Below are positions 34,176 through 46,720 of a DNA stretch of 64,000 nucleotides, one piece after another. Numbering within the stretch: the first letter of the stretch is position 1; every line of letters begins with the position of its first letter. Origin of the DNA: Erodium maritimum (lineage: Eukaryota; Streptophyta; Magnoliopsida; Geraniales; Geraniaceae); NCBI GenBank assembly GCA_963921825.1, contig OY997588.1:135625203-135689202 (forward strand), written 5' to 3'. The notes beneath the pieces are model-generated. The model had not been told where the DNA came from. It did not search any database and worked only from the letters and a program-made list of their open reading frames with translations. The position numbers were made by a program, and so were the translations under genes.

Positions 34176-35076
34176 GGGTCTGAGCAGCCTCCTCCTTCTT
34201 CTTCCCGCAACTTCGTCCCCACGAATCCAAACCTCTAAAACTCCATTGTTAAGCTTCAAAACCTCCAAATTCGGTCCCAAAAGCCCGAAACTTCAAGACC
34301 CAAAGTTGGGTTTCATCCAATTAACAAAAACCCAATTAATTTCCATCATAATCTTCAATTTTTCACCCTAAATCATCTATTTAACAATGAAAAGCTTCAA
34401 TCCCAAGACACCCAAGCTTAGTTCATGCATTTTCTACCAAACCCACAACCCAAAGTTCATCAAAAGAACATTTGATTGAAAGCTTACCTTAGGAAATGAA
34501 GAAAGGATGAAAAATATGGAAGAAATGAAGCACTTTGATGGTGGAAACAAGGGAGAAGGCCTTCTTCTCCACTTCTTCTTCTCTTCCTCAACAATGGAGC
34601 TCTCTCTCCCTATTTCTCTTGAAATTTTCGGCCAAGCTAAGGAATGAGCTGAAATTTGGCTCATGTGTGGCCTTTAACCTAAAATAGAAATGTCTAAATT
34701 GTTCCTTTAGCCCATTTCCTCTTTAGGCCCAAAAATGGGACAAATGGGTCTTTTCTCACCCCTTTCTTCTCCTCCAAGACTCATGGACATGTGTCCATGT
34801 GGGGTCCACCTCCACTCACCATTTTCCCAGCCCAATTAAATTAATTCGATAAAACTCCTAATTCAACCCTGTTTGACCCGAATTTGACCTTTTCGCAAAA
34901 GTACTCATTTGAAAGGAAATGACCTAACTAAACTAAACGTAACGAAGACTAAGCTTTTTGGGTCCCGGATAGGTCCCGAATGACTCCCGGAGTCGTCGGT
35001 TGACTTTTTTAGCGAAAAGTCAACTCTTCCCGATTTCCACCGGTTCGACCGGTGTCGATCGGGGGCGGTTCTTACA

Positions 35077-36339
35077 CTTGCTCCTCCGAGAAACGCCAGG
35101 TGAGACTGGTCCCAGATCATGGGGGTAGGTCACCAAACATCTACCACCCCGTCTTGATGCCGATTCATATCTCCTGGCTGGGCTGTTTGGCAACCCTCGC
35201 CTAGAGGAAATAGTCTTCCTCTTCATTCTACAACTGGTAGGTCGTGGTGGTGAGTCCTAATCAGAGATGACCTTGGATATCCTCCACCTCAATCGAGTAC
35301 AAGGGAGAGAGTTCGTATATGAGCGGGGCCCTAGTCTAGTAGTTGTCCTCAAGAGAGCCGGACTACTACGATACACGACTGTCGAAACTGTGGCTGCAAT
35401 ATCCACAGCGTTTGTACGAGGAGGGGTTGTCTACGACTTATCGATGAGCACCGCGAAGAAGTAAGGAAGATTATTAGTTTTGTCCCTACAGAGGGATCCT
35501 AAGGCTCGACGCGGCGAGCGTGATGGGGTACGGGCAAAGGGCGGGTGGTGGAGGAGAGAAGAAGAGGGAAAAGGGGTTGCGATTGGGGGCTTGGCCGTGA
35601 CAACAACAAATGAGGAAAAAGACGACATGACTATGACAACTATTGGTTTTGAAAACCTTAATCCTAAAGAGGATTTCTAGTCTTTGAGATTCACACTTAA
35701 TACGGCGTGGTGATAAAATGCGCTTAATTTTTGCTTCACCTGAAAGAACTTAAGCAGAACAAAATAATAAGAAAACGATAGTTTCAGCCCCATAACAAAG
35801 CATTGTGAGAATGAAACAGATGGAGCTCTTGCAACAAAAACACCGGAACAACCCCTGATTCTTGGCGATACCAAAGCCGAACAACAACCATCAAGGCCCA
35901 ACACAAAAACTATCAGGCTATTGAGACTCTGTTATAGCCATAACACCCTCCGATTTTTGAATCTGTGTGTCCTCCTCAAAGTCGGAGACAATGAATACGG
36001 TCTCCTCAGTCTTGGGGTTAATCTCTTCTTCCAATTTCACCAACTGATCCTTAACTTTTCTTCAGAAGCTGGGTTTGCCTTTTCTACATCAGTTTGGCTC
36101 CTTAGGATCGGATTTGGCCCGTACGTATCATATTAGAGCCCATGGGTCTTTGCTCGTACAACTGGGCTTTCTTCTTTTTCTTAGACTGGAGTAGAGTTGA
36201 AACAATAGTCTCAGAATCACTACTAACCCGAACCAAGGTTGTATTCCACAAACACGAGCTTCTGTCCGTCTTTGTTCTATGTTAATTGTTAAGAATCCGT
36301 CAACTCTATTCGCATTTTCGATCAAGTCTTGAGTATGAG
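35077..36339. other. Unassigned DNA between two retroelements
   Basis: Short open frames (35267-35464, 35480-35680 plus; 35677-35904 minus) have no recognisable domain. The segment 35480-35600 is GC-rich and Arg/Gly-rich when translated. I see no gene I can support. Confidence 0.3.
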
Positions 36340-36344
36340 TGAAA

Positions 36345-36641
36345 TGTTATGGTTAATTTGGGCTTTTACATTTAAATGAGTTGTATTTCATTGTTGGGCT
36401 TGTTTCGGCCTGGCCCAGGCCTATTCTACAGTTACTGTTTGTCTTCTTAATATCGAGAAATGAAAGGAAAATGAAGAATTTGGCATTTTACATCGTCTTC
36501 GTACGATCCTCTCTCTCTCTCTCTATCCTCTCTCTCTCTCGTCTCTGTCCTTCTCTTCTATACTCTTCTCATCCCCTAAAATCCAAACCCTAGCAAGGCT
36601 CCGCCGCTTCTACCTTCTTCTCCCTAAGCTCACTGCTTACA
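36345..36641 (+). repeat. Reina-like 5' LTR
   Basis: It starts TGTTATGGTTAATTTGG and ends CACTGCTTACA. The CT-dinucleotide tract is longer here than in the 3' LTR (297 versus 278 bp). Confidence 0.92.
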
Positions 36642-36669
36642 CTGGTATCAGACTCTCTTTCCAGGCTCA

Positions 36670-37380
36670 ATGTCTTCCCCGACTCCGATTGTGGAATTCC
36701 AGGAGGATCTGGCCTCAACCAAAGCGGACGTAGTTGTGTTCAAAGAATCGATGACAGAGGTGCAAGCTACAGTGGCGCACATGTCCAAGCTCTTACAGGC
36801 CATATCTGAGAAATTTCCCGACGAGACGCCGGCAAGACCCTATTGTTTGGTTCCTCCTTCCCCAGGCTCGGTCTCAGGAGTGATTCCACAAACCTCACCA
36901 CCCCAAGCTTCCATTTTGGGACCGTTGCCGTGTCAGACCGAAGATCCACCACCGCGTCGCGAGCCTCGCGCGCGTAACCCACCTCGTTTTGACGGTAATG
37001 ATTTCAATGGTTGGGAGCTGAAGTTTATGCAACACTGTCTCTCTGAGAGTATCCCGGAGTCGGAAATGGTAAAGGAAGCGATGTTGGGTTTTGAGGAAGG
37101 GGCTCTGCGACATCATCTCTACCTCATTCGTCAACAGCAGAGTAAGGGCGTTCCAAAGTCTCCTTGGCGTGACTATTTGGAGTCCCTCCGTCGCCGCTTT
37201 ACTGATGGTGATTACACAGACTACATGTCTGAGCTCGCTCATCTGAGACAGGTTGGATCTGTGGAGAGTTATTTCCAGGCTTTTCAGAATATAATTACCC
37301 AGCTCGACCTTTGTGAGAAGGATGTCATGGCTATGTTTCTTAGCAACTTGAAACCCACACCGTCAGTCTCCTCTAGCTAG
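36670..37380 (+). pseudogene. Reina-like gag, C-terminally truncated
   Basis: Open for 236 codons from an ATG close after the primer binding site. An N-terminal coiled-coil-like region (residues 10-50) is followed by a proline-rich spacer and the retrotransposon gag domain (PPRFDGNDFNGWELKFMQHC, then RRRFTDGDYTDYMSELAHLR, then VESYFQAFQNI, then MFLSNLKP). It stops abruptly after LKPTPSVSSS; relatives continue into a further segment before the zinc knuckle. Zinc knuckle sequence (CLWCGEK..HRC) reappears in another frame near 37472, so a deletion with a frame change has occurred around 37370-37405. Confidence 0.85.
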
Positions 37381-37404
37381 TCCCATATCTTTTGCCCCAT
37401 AGAA

Positions 37405-40400
37405 CAAATCCCATAACCCACCTACAGCAGCTCAAAGGCAACTGAGAGATGAAAGGTATAAGAAAGGCCTATGTTTATGGTGTGGTGAGAAGTTCTCAAG
37501 GGACCATCGATGTTCTAAGTCCTTGTTGTTTCAATTGCTGGTGGAGGAAGATAGCATTACTCAGTCGGATGGAGAGGTGTTTGTGGATTGTTTGGCTACT
37601 CTGGATCCTGCAAATGAGGATGTTCCATTGATTGGGGGTAGTGATCCCATTATCTCTTTACAAGCCTTGTGTGGATTTGCTGGTTTTCAAACAATGAGAA
37701 TTGTGGGTTTGGTAAAAGAGGTTGCTGTATCTATTCTGGTTGATTCTGGTAGCACCCATAATTTCATTAGTTCCTCTTTTGCTAAGAGAATTCATTTTGC
37801 TACAACGCCCACCAACAACACTAAAGTGGAGGTTGCTAATGGGGATACCTTGTATATTGTGGCTAGTTGTGAGAACTTAACTTGGCCAATGCATGATGCA
37901 GTCTTCTGTGCAGATTTTCTGGTTTTACCAATTCATGGGTGTGATATGATCTTAGGTGTGCAATGGCTGGTGACATTGGGTCCAATCTTATGGGACTTTG
38001 CTGAACTATCTATGGATTTCAGTCTTGGGGGTCAGCAAATCAAACTACTGGGTGATCAACCCCGTGGGGTTTCTTGGCCTACACGTAAGCAATGCAACAG
38101 GCTTCATTCTGGGTTGCCTTCGATATCTCTTTTCGCTTGCTCGCAACTTGATGATTTTAGACCCAGGCCTGGTTTATCTAAAGGAGACATGACTGCATTA
38201 CCTCACTCTATTGAGTCCTTGCTCCATTCCTTCTCTGATTTATTTGCAACTCCTCAAGGATTACCTCCTCCTCGCACCCATGATCACGCGATCACTTTAC
38301 TTCCAGAGGCTCAGGCAGTGAAACTTCGTCCCTACAGGTATCCTTCTGTGCAGAAGACTGAAATGGAACGCATAATTGCAGAGATGCTGGACTCTGGAAT
38401 CATTCGCCACAGCACCAGTGAGTTCTCTTTCCCTGTGATTTTGGTCAGAAAGAAAGATGGTTCGTGGCGGTTGTGCGTGGATTACAGGCGTTTAAATTCC
38501 ATGACTATTAAGTCCCAATTCCCTATTCCATTAGTCGAAGAGTTGTTGGATGAACTCCATGGTGCGAAATTTTACTCCAAATTGGATCTCAGAGCAGGAT
38601 ATCACCAGATACTTATGAAGGAATCCGATGTGCATAAGACGGCCTTCTCTACTCATTCAGGGCACTACGAATTTTTGGTTATGCCCTTTGGGCTAACCAA
38701 CGCTCCCTCGACCTTCCAATCACTCATGAACGATATCTTTCGTCCATTACTCAGGGTATGTGTCCTAGTTTTTTTTGATGATGTGCTTATTTACTCCAAG
38801 ACATTGGATGACCATTGCATCCACCTGAAATTGGTGTTTGAAATCTTGAGGGCTGAGAGATTATTTCTGAAGGAATCTAAATGTGTGTTCGCTGCTCCTG
38901 AGGTAGAATATCTGGGCCATGTGATCTCAGAGCAAGGCGTAGCCATGGATCATCGCAAGGTCGAGGCAGTGATTGAGTGGCCTTTACCAACTACACTCAA
39001 GCGAATGAGGGGATTTTTGGGACTGACGGGTATTATAGGCGTTTTGTCCGCAATTATGGGACCATTGCTCGACCGTTGACTGATTTGCTTCGCAAGGACG
39101 CATTCTTATGGTCTGATGCAGCTTCTGATGCTTTTGAAGCTCTCAAAATCGCAATTACATCTGCACATATTCTCTCTTTACCGGACTTTCAGATCACCTT
39201 CACTTTGGAAGCTGATGCATCTAGCACTGGCATTGGTGCTGTCCTTACTCAGTTGGGTAAGCCTATTGCTTACTACAGCAAAGCATTAGTTTTACGCCAA
39301 CGTTCCTTATCCGTGTATGAAAAAGAGATGTTGGTTGTGCTATTAGACACGAAGCACTGGAATACTTACTTGATGGGTCGTCACTTCGTTATCAAGACGG
39401 ACCACCAGAGTTTGCGATTCTTACTGGATCAGCGTACTTCTACACCTGCTCAGCTGCATTGGGTCGTGAAAATGATGGGATACGACTTCGAAATTCAGTA
39501 CAGAAAGGGTTCTTCCAACACTGTGGCAGATGCCTTGTCTCGCAAGTTTGGAGACTTTGTTCCTGATTTTGTGCCAATTGGGGGTTCTTTAATGGCTGTG
39601 AGTACTCTATCTTCACCACTTCTGGACAGAATCAAGGACTCTTGGGTTGCAGACACCAAATTGGCCACCTTGATAACATCCCTACAAGGTACTACCTCTT
39701 CACGAGGTAGTTATGCTTGGCTCAATGGTCAATTATTTCGCAAGGGAAAGCTGGTGGTGGGAAAGGATGATGCTCTGCGTCAGGACATCCTTTGTTACTT
39801 TCATGCCGGAGCCGTGGGTGGACACTCGGGAGTTCATGCTACTTATAAGCGCATCTCATCCCATTTGTACTGGAAAAAGATGAGACGCGATGTGTCTTCT
39901 TTTGTTGCAGCTTGTTCTATATGCCAGACACACAAGGCCGACCTCGCAGCATCTCCGGGACTGTTACAACCTTTGGGCATACCATCTCAAGCTTGGAAAG
40001 ATATAAGCATGGATTTTGTGGAAGGCCTACCCAAATCTCATTGTTACGAGGTAATTTTTGTGGTGGTGGATCGCCTAACTAAATCTGCCCATTTCATTCC
40101 TTTGAAGCATCCGTTTACAGCTGTGACTGTGGCTCAAGTTTTTCTGGATCAAGTGTTCAAGCTTCACGGCATGCCGTCCTCAATTGTAAGTGATCGGGAT
40201 CGCATTTTTGTCTCTACATTCTGGAGGGAGCTTTGTAAGTTGCAACAAATCACCCAGAACATCTCTTCTTCTTACCACCCTCAAACCGATGGCCAGACAG
40301 AAATTGTGAACCGTTCCTTGGGCACATATTTGAGATGTATGTGTTCTGAAGTTCCGAAAGATTGGCCGAAGTGGCTCCCGTTGGCCGAGTTTTGGTACAA

Positions 40401-41051
40401 CACTACCTATCACACGACCATAAATACATCCCCGTATGAAGCATTGTATGGCCAAGCTCCTCCCACTCAAATTCCTTATATATCTGGTACTGCAACTGTG
40501 GAACTGGTTGATCGCAGTTTATCTGCTCGTGAGGAAGCTTCGAAGCTACTGAAATTCCATCTGCAACATTCTAAGGACAGAATGAAGAGTCAAGCTGATA
40601 AGAAACGGTCTGATAGGGTTTTTGCTATTGGGGATTGGGTATATGTGAAGCTCCAGCCCTACAGAGAGAGTTCACTGGTGGTCAGGGCATCTCCTAAACT
40701 CAGCCCAAAGTTTTTGGTCCTTTTAAGGTCATTAAACGAATTGGGGAAGTGGCATACACTCTCGATTTGCCAGAACCTTCAAAAATACACCCTACATTTC
40801 ATGTATCACAGCTGAAAAAACACATTGGGGCAGTTACTATACAGATACCATTGCCCAGTTTGGATGCTGAATGTATGATTGCCAAACAGCCGGAGCAGAT
40901 ACTGGATCGTCGTATGATAAGGAGAGGTAGCAGGGCTGCGACTCAATGGTTGATTAAATGGTCTGATTCAGGTACTGAGGATGCAACGTGGGAGTATGTT
41001 TTTGATCTGCAGAAAGATTTCCCCCAACTTCATGAGGACATGAAGTGCTAA
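37405..41051 (+). pseudogene. Reina-like pol: protease, RT, RNase H, integrase, chromodomain (two frameshifts)
   Basis: Order: zinc knuckle near 37472; protease VDSGSTHNFISSSF near 37740; reverse transcriptase with FYSKLDLRAGYHQI and FFDDVLIYS (Phe-Phe for the usual Tyr-Val) near 38780; RNase H with EADASSTGIGAVL; HHCC zinc finger (H..H..C..C, CSICQTHK) near 39920; integrase core with D in SMDFVEGLP, D in IVSDRDRIF and E in DGQTEIVNR; chromodomain-like tail EQILDRRMIRRG..WLIKWSDSGTEDATWEY ending at 41051. One base is missing near 39030 (GLTG|YYRRF) and one in a T-run near 40711 (PKF|GPFKV). All catalytic residues of integrase and reverse transcriptase remain. Confidence 0.92.
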
Positions 41052-41064
41052 AGGAGAGGGTATT

Positions 41065-41342
41065 TGTTATGGTTAATTTGGGCTTTTATATTTAAATGAA
41101 TTGTATTTCATTGTTGGGCTTGTTTCGGCCTGGCCCAGGCCTATTCTACAGTTACTGTTTGTCTTCGTAATATCGAGAAATGAAAGGAAAATGAAGAATT
41201 TGGCATTTTACATCGTCTTCGTACGATCCTCTCTCTCTCTCGTCTCTGTCCTTCTCTTCTATACTCTTCTCATCCCCTACAATCCAAACCCTAGCAAGGC
41301 TCCGCCGCTTCTACCTTCTTCTCCCTAAGCTCACTGCTTACA
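41065..41342 (+). repeat. Reina-like 3' LTR
   Basis: It starts TGTTATGGTTAATTTGG and ends CACTGCTTACA, followed by the TGAAA target duplication. Confidence 0.92.
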
Positions 41343-41755
41343 TGAAAGCTAGGCCGCGACCCTTTTGCAAACTCATTGCGTCTCCAAATTTGTGCCCTCG
41401 TCCTCTCAGCCTCCGATCCTCAACAACGCTGACCGAATCGTGGTTCCGAAGAAGACGGAAAAACATTTTTATTCTTCTTTATTTTTCTTTTTACTTTTTT
41501 TCTTCTAATAATGACAAATTGAAGGGATGCTAAAGTTGGTTACCAGTAAGGCAGTAATGTCAGTTGAACCATTATGGAAAAGTCATGTAGCACTACAAAG
41601 TTAAAAGCATCTGACATCTCTACAAGTATTGGCAACTGATGAAATTTCAAATTTTCCTATTATATACAAATTTCTGTAAACATGAATTAGCTAGCAGTAG
41701 CAACATTATATCCTAAGACTAACTTCTATAGAGTTTCAAGCTCAGTAACTTGAGC
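41343..41755. other. Spacer between the Reina-like element and the OTU gene
   Basis: No gene was recognised. The part near 41560-41755 is probably the 3' untranslated region of the minus-strand OTU gene. Confidence 0.35.
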
Positions 41756-44700
41756 TCAGAAAAGCCAATACTTTTTTCTGGGTCGCCCGGTTGGAACATC
41801 TGCAGCCACACAAAAAGCGAACAACTTGGTAAGTCATCTGAGCTAACATGGATTTTGTCAGGAGAAACAGAAAAACAGGAGCTCACCTCCATTTCCATAT
41901 AATGAGTTGTAGTGTACTTCACTCCAGAAGCTCAACCACAGCTCTGAAATCACAACACAAGGAACAATTTAATACACAAACATATCATCAAGTAGTGGTT
42001 TTTGATGTTTACCTCTGGTTGGATTCCGGTCTTTTGGCATGATCTCAATGTAGCAAGTGTCCCGGAAAGAGGTCACCAGATTAATTTTGGCCCCAAACTA
42101 CACAGATAGTACCATAAACAGTCACAAAATTAAATATATTAAACAGTAGTCAACCAGAACTATATTACAAGATAGTAAACAGACGAGACTTACTCGATCT
42201 GCTGCTGCTTGTAGAGTAACATGATCTCCCCATTCCCCTGATCTACATTATAAATACAGACACAACAAGAGTTAGCGTTTAGACACTTGCATCAAAAACC
42301 ATAACAGCATTTTGCATCATTGCATTCACAGATGTGTAACCTTTTCATGGTCCTCACATAGCTTCTGTACTTCATTGGGACATAACTTTCATATAGCTTC
42401 TTGTGATGCTTTAGCTGAGGAGGAACAAGACTAATTAGAACACAGTAAATGACATTATAACTTGCCTCCTAGAGGACCACTGACCTGGCTATTTAAAACA
42501 TGAAGTTACCCATAATGAGGCACTCAACTAACATTTATTATTTGTTCACCCGGGTGATTTTGTTCACTTTTATGATGTCCTAAATAGTACACTCTTGATC
42601 TTGCAAACTAATCGTTAAAAGAAAAGAGCTACTTATAAAATTAATAAGGTAGGCCTTTTAGTTGTGGAAGCCCGATTCGTTTTAAACAAAATTCACATGG
42701 TATCAAAGATATGTTGATTGAGTATGTGCTTGTGGGCCTCCCCACGCTTTGAACTCCAGTACAGTGTAGTAGTTCAGTCCTGCTATTTCCCACATGCAAA
42801 AGCGACAAGGCCCACGACACGTGAGGGGGTGTTGAAGAAATGCCATGTGTAAACGACACGTGAGGGGGGAGTGTTGAGATTATTAGTCCCATATCGACTA
42901 AATACAAAAGGAAAGAGCTCCTTATAAAGGCTAGGGTCACACCCAACTGATAAGGTTGATCTCTTAGTTGTGGAAGCCCAATACGAAGCAAGTGACCCGT
43001 TTCGAATAAAATTTACAAGTACATTCTCTTCCCTATCTATATGAAAGAGGCTGGTCAGTCCTTTGTTTGAGAATGAACTTTAAATGTTTATCCTCTTTAA
43101 GTGTTGGAGAAAATTGTGTTAACCTAACAATGAGTTATTTCTTCCTGGAAAGTGGGAGGATATGAGGGCAGGGTGGGAAATTAGAGCCATTAATTCCACT
43201 ACTCCTTAATTTCTGAAGGAAAAAAAAAGAAATCAAAATGGAAACTTTACTTTGGAAAGGATGGAGTAATAGCCATTCACAACACAGAACAATCATTTTA
43301 CTTCTTGAACTACCAAATATCGGACTAACCTAGCTGCATTTCCTATGGACTAATGAATTTACAGTACTATCTTATTTCGTTAAACAATAATTAAGAAGAA
43401 AAAGAAGAGAGGGAAAAGAAAAGACACTTTGTTCAAAGAACATTCCTTATTGCCTCCATCTACCCCTTTCAAACTTGATTATGCATGCATTGTTGCTTAT
43501 GTAACCTCCAAACGCCAACACATACTAAAATTAAAGATGCTCTTCTAAGACACTATCAAGTCCAAATATAGTAATGTTACTTACAGTATATGCTAATCTC
43601 ATGATAGGAATTAGATTGGTTATTTACTGGTTATATGTCATTCATAAATGCAAAAAATGATAATCAGATCAATAGGGAGTGAGTGATTAAAACTATTAGC
43701 CATACCTGCTTGACAACCTTCTTCCTTACATGTCTATGGTAATCTGGATTTCGAAATAACTGATCTGCTAAGGCTCGAAACTGTACAAGAAATTAACGGT
43801 AAATAAGAAGTTTTGTCATGTATTACGTGAAAAAGAGAGAGTGACAAGCAAGAGCTGAAACTGAAAGACTTGAATAGCTCATATATGTGTACATCTTCAC
43901 ATAACAATACAAAAGGAAAGACAAAAACAAGACTAAAAGCTCTGCATAGTCAAACCTGGCAATTTCCATCACCCTCCATTTGCAGTTCAGCTAAACCATA
44001 AGTGTTCAACCTGAATCAAAAAAATATATATTACAAAATAACAGAGACAGACCAGAATAGTTATACATGTATGAGACCTCAAAAATGTTCTGAATTTTTT
44101 TAGTAGGATTAATGACTTATTTAGTTACAGATTGATTACTCTTTTGCATAACAAATAAATTTACAGAAAATTTAAAATCTTGAATAGATGAAGCGAGGCT
44201 CATAAGACTGTAACAAAAAAAAATAGTGAGACATACAACAGCAAACAATAAAGCAATCTGATAAAATGTGAGAACGAGGCTTGTGATAAACTCGCAACCT
44301 TTCAGAGAGTCGCTCATGGTCTAATGATGCATCATTGACATCAGGTATCTCTCCATTTATCCGTGGAGTGTGCTGCCAACAAAGTTGATCATTTCAGCAC
44401 TATCATATCCAGGTATAACAGGCAATAACCCAAACTAACAACGTGTCTTTATCATATCTACCCCCACATTAACCAAAATAGAGAGAAGAAAAGAAACATA
44501 TAATGAACAAAGAAGCAAGAAAATAAGTAACAAATACATTGCCATGAGCATACGAATATTTAGGAATCAGCAATGGTTTTAACCTGGTAAGCAATGGCTT
44601 GATTCCCACAATTCAGATTTTAAAAAGTGCAAAGTAGAAGACTTTCATTGAATGTGTAAAGGGTGTACACTACATTAATCAGAAGCCTTGTGCAATGAGT

Positions 44701-44931
44701 AATCTCGAAGTAATGATTACAGTACATGTTATTAAACAAAAAGAGAGGCCTTGAGAAATGTACCGGTATGGAATCCAAATGGGAAAGCCTCTTCCCAAGC
44801 TTATGGTTAAGACTAGAGTTTTCCTCTTCTGCTAAAATGGCTGCAATGGTTTGGTCATCATCTGTATCCTGGATACCGCTACTGAAACTCGAGCACGAGC
44901 TTGCACTTCCAATGCTGCAGCTCTCAGTCAT
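41756..44931 (-). CDS. OTU-domain deubiquitinating enzyme, plant OTU9-12 type (nine exons)
   Basis: Minus-strand exons: 44931-44764, 44372-44299, 44010-43956, 43780-43706, 42414-42341, 42242-42194, 42097-42013, 41943-41887, 41799-41756. All boundaries are GT..AG with consistent phases; 681 nt, 226 aa. After a Ser/Asp-rich start (DDDQTIAAILAEEE), the OTU cysteine protease domain runs from about residue 80 to 210. It has MEGDGNCQFRALADQLF with Asp95 and catalytic Cys98, then SGEWGDHVTLQAAADRFGAK, and LSFWSEVHYNSLY with catalytic His204; the end is GRPRKKYWLF. Plant members cleave polyubiquitin chains. The arrangement fits the Arabidopsis OTU9/10/11/12 group; which member cannot be said. Intron 4 holds a TRIM element. 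A non-coding first exon probably lies near 45420-45560. Confidence 0.93.
42590..43017 (+). mobile_element. TRIM (miniature LTR retrotransposon) in an OTU intron
   Basis: The right LTR spans 42872-43017, TGTTGAGATTATTAGTCCC to AATAAAATTTACA. A shortened left LTR ends at 42697 with AACAAAATTCACA. Both share GAGCT.CTTATAAA and CTTAGTTGTGGAAGCCC-like blocks. The left LTR is followed by TGGTATCAAAG (primer binding site), and the right is preceded by GTGAGGGGGGAG (polypurine tract). The interior is only about 175 bp with no protein. A CGACACGTGAGGGGG unit is duplicated before the right LTR. The left boundary is approximate because that LTR is truncated or diverged. Confidence 0.75.
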
Positions 44932-45770
44932 ATTATACTATACAAATGAATGATCACAAAATGGTCATTAGGCCACAAAACATGTGAAAATGATGCATCC
45001 AAATGGACTCCTCCTCATCACTAGCAAATTATCAGAAATTACAATACTATGATCAATGAGTACAAATACAAGAATAAGAAGGAAATAAGAAATCTCATTT
45101 TGTTGAGCTTGAGAATTACACTAATGCATACTCCACAGCCACGATCTAAAACCAACCAAACCCAGATACTAACGGGAGGGAACAAATAAGAAATACCCAA
45201 TGAGTTAAAAAAATGAAAATTTATGGAATCATCCACAAACTACTACTTGTTCAATTGATTCTGGGGGAAATTGCAAAAAGGAAAAGAACCCATAAAAGTT
45301 CCTAAGCTCAAGTATATGGTTATCTTCCATTTATCAGCCACCAACTCAAACATACATGAAAGGAAAAAAGGAAAGCAATCCGATTCAACAGCGGGAAGGG
45401 AAGAAACAATACCCAGAAAGGAAATCGCCGGTGGGTTGGAGAAGAGCAAGAGATAAAAGATGAATGAAGAAATCACAATTTGTTTCTTCCTCTGCAATAG
45501 GTAAAGTTGAGGTTTTTATGGACTGAATCAACAAGAAAGACCAGTAGCAAATGAGATAGTTCCAATCTTTGTCAATTTTCGCATAAATTGAACAAAAAGA
45601 ACAAAGAGATGATAATAAAACAAAAAGGAAAAAGAGAAGAAAAGTAACGGGGTTGGGTTGGGCTGGGTCGGGTCTGGGTGAGACGTGGAAGTCAAAGCCA
45701 ATAAGAGATAGCTGTTGGTCGCTAAGCTTAAGGTTAAGAGATGTTGTCCTAATAACAATCTAATCTAGGT
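44932..45770 (-). promoter_or_regulatory. Leader and upstream region of the OTU gene
   Basis: A probable non-coding exon on the minus strand ends with CCGGCGATTTCCTTTCTGG followed by GTATTG near 45415, and the intron runs to the coding exon. Upstream is a run of GGGTT/GGGTC units near 45650-45680. The start of transcription cannot be fixed. Confidence 0.35.
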
Positions 45771-46067
45771 GTCTTGGACTAAACGTCACGTGATGTTGTC
45801 CGAATAACAATCTTGTTGATCTTTCGGACAACACATACATATACAATACTGTTTTCATTTTTTTTTTCCATCTCATTTATGGTGTTTTATAATTCAAGTT
45901 GAATACTAACTTGTAGCCTTTTACCTCTCAAAAAAAAAACTTGTAGCCTTTTCTTTTCTATTTTATAAATTATATGACGTGGTGTGCTCTCTTGCTTGGT
46001 CAAATGAAACACCGTTTGTTCAAATCCAAATCCACATCCCTTTGGTTTGCATCAGTCATCGTTGTTC

Positions 46068-46720
46068 TTTTTTAAAACGAGTAATCGGAGAAGTGCATTA
46101 ATATAAAAAAGAAATCATACAAGATAAGACGTAAAAGTCATGGGTTCCAGATATGTGTTCTGGTTGCCCGTAGCCAACCCGGCGCTCATGGACCCGTAGA
46201 AAAATATTGTTTTGCATCCTAGATACTAACTTAGGGCATACCCTTACCGACATTTCAACAATACGAAACTGAAAAGTAAAAGTCCAACATCTTAACAAAA
46301 TAAAGTAGTCCAAACTAAAACGATAAACTAACGAACCATAATGGTCCTAATTGAAACCGAAGACGTCAACCCAAAGGATCTTGCAGTGGTTCCCTCCTTT
46401 CTTCCTCCCTGTGCTAGGATATTGTGGAGAAAAGCATCCCCTTACCGTCCCGCCCCCGGGATCCCAAACCCGTATGTCGGCTATCTCCCGATCATTATTA
46501 GACGAGATTTGTACCTGATATTCACCGGAGAAGGGGAACATCTGAGGGACGGAGTGGAAGTCTCTGCGCTTGAGATGAAGATGGCCCGAGGAAGGTGGAG
46601 CAATGGAGGCGAAGATGAAGACAACCATGGCAGCTAGCGGTGGTCGACGACGACGTACGAAAAAGGAGGCGGCTAGGGTTTCTCCCTTTGGTGGATAGGG
46701 TTTTTCCCTGTTGAGAGCTA
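46068..46720 (-). mobile_element. LINE-derived fragment, minus strand
   Basis: The left end (46068-46335) resembles the retroposon tail at 32045-32332, starting with a T-run. The right part (minus-strand start near 46715) looks like a LINE leader (AGGGAAAAACCCTATCC, AAACCCTAGCCGCC) and opens a frame at 46742-46347 with no recognisable domain. A fused leader plus tail with no ORF2 suggests an internally deleted copy. No target duplication was found. Confidence 0.4.

Larger units (their letters stand above)
32333..35076 (-). mobile_element. Solo LTR of a Ty3/gypsy (Tekay/Del-like) element
   Basis: On the minus strand it starts TGTAAGAACCGCC at 35076 and ends TTTGGAGTGTGACA at 32333. It matches the plus-strand LTR at 58584-61233 in its ends, in the GTTGACTTTT..AAAAGTCAACCG block, in a tandem CGTCACGG array and in ACTGAGCGAAAGCTCACC..TTCTACAGGTTTTGAGC. 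No primer binding site or polypurine tract adjoins either end, so it is a solo LTR. The 5-bp flanks (TTTGT and CTTGC) match only partly. The open frames on it are incidental. Confidence 0.85.
36345..41342 (+). mobile_element. Ty3/gypsy chromovirus, Reina-like, 5.0 kb
   Basis: Complete outline: LTR 36345-36641, primer binding site TGGTATCAG at 36643, gag, protease, reverse transcriptase, RNase H, integrase with a chromodomain-like tail, polypurine tract AAAGGAGAGGG at 41050-41060, LTR 41065-41342. The 5-bp target duplication TGAAA is perfect (36340-36344 and 41343-41347). The LTRs differ at about four positions plus a 19-bp CT-repeat length difference. Small size, short LTRs and the chromodomain tail suggest the Reina lineage. 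Frameshifts make this copy non-autonomous as read. Confidence 0.93.

Noticed and set aside
36345..41342. Endogenous pararetrovirus
   Set aside because: Paired LTRs with target duplication, the gag-PR-RT-RNaseH-IN order with an integrase and chromodomain, and no movement-protein-like frame indicate a Ty3/gypsy retrotransposon.
42641..42991. Minus-strand 116-codon open frame as a gene
   Set aside because: It lies entirely within the TRIM element; the apparent repeated peptide motif at both ends is just the two LTRs translated.
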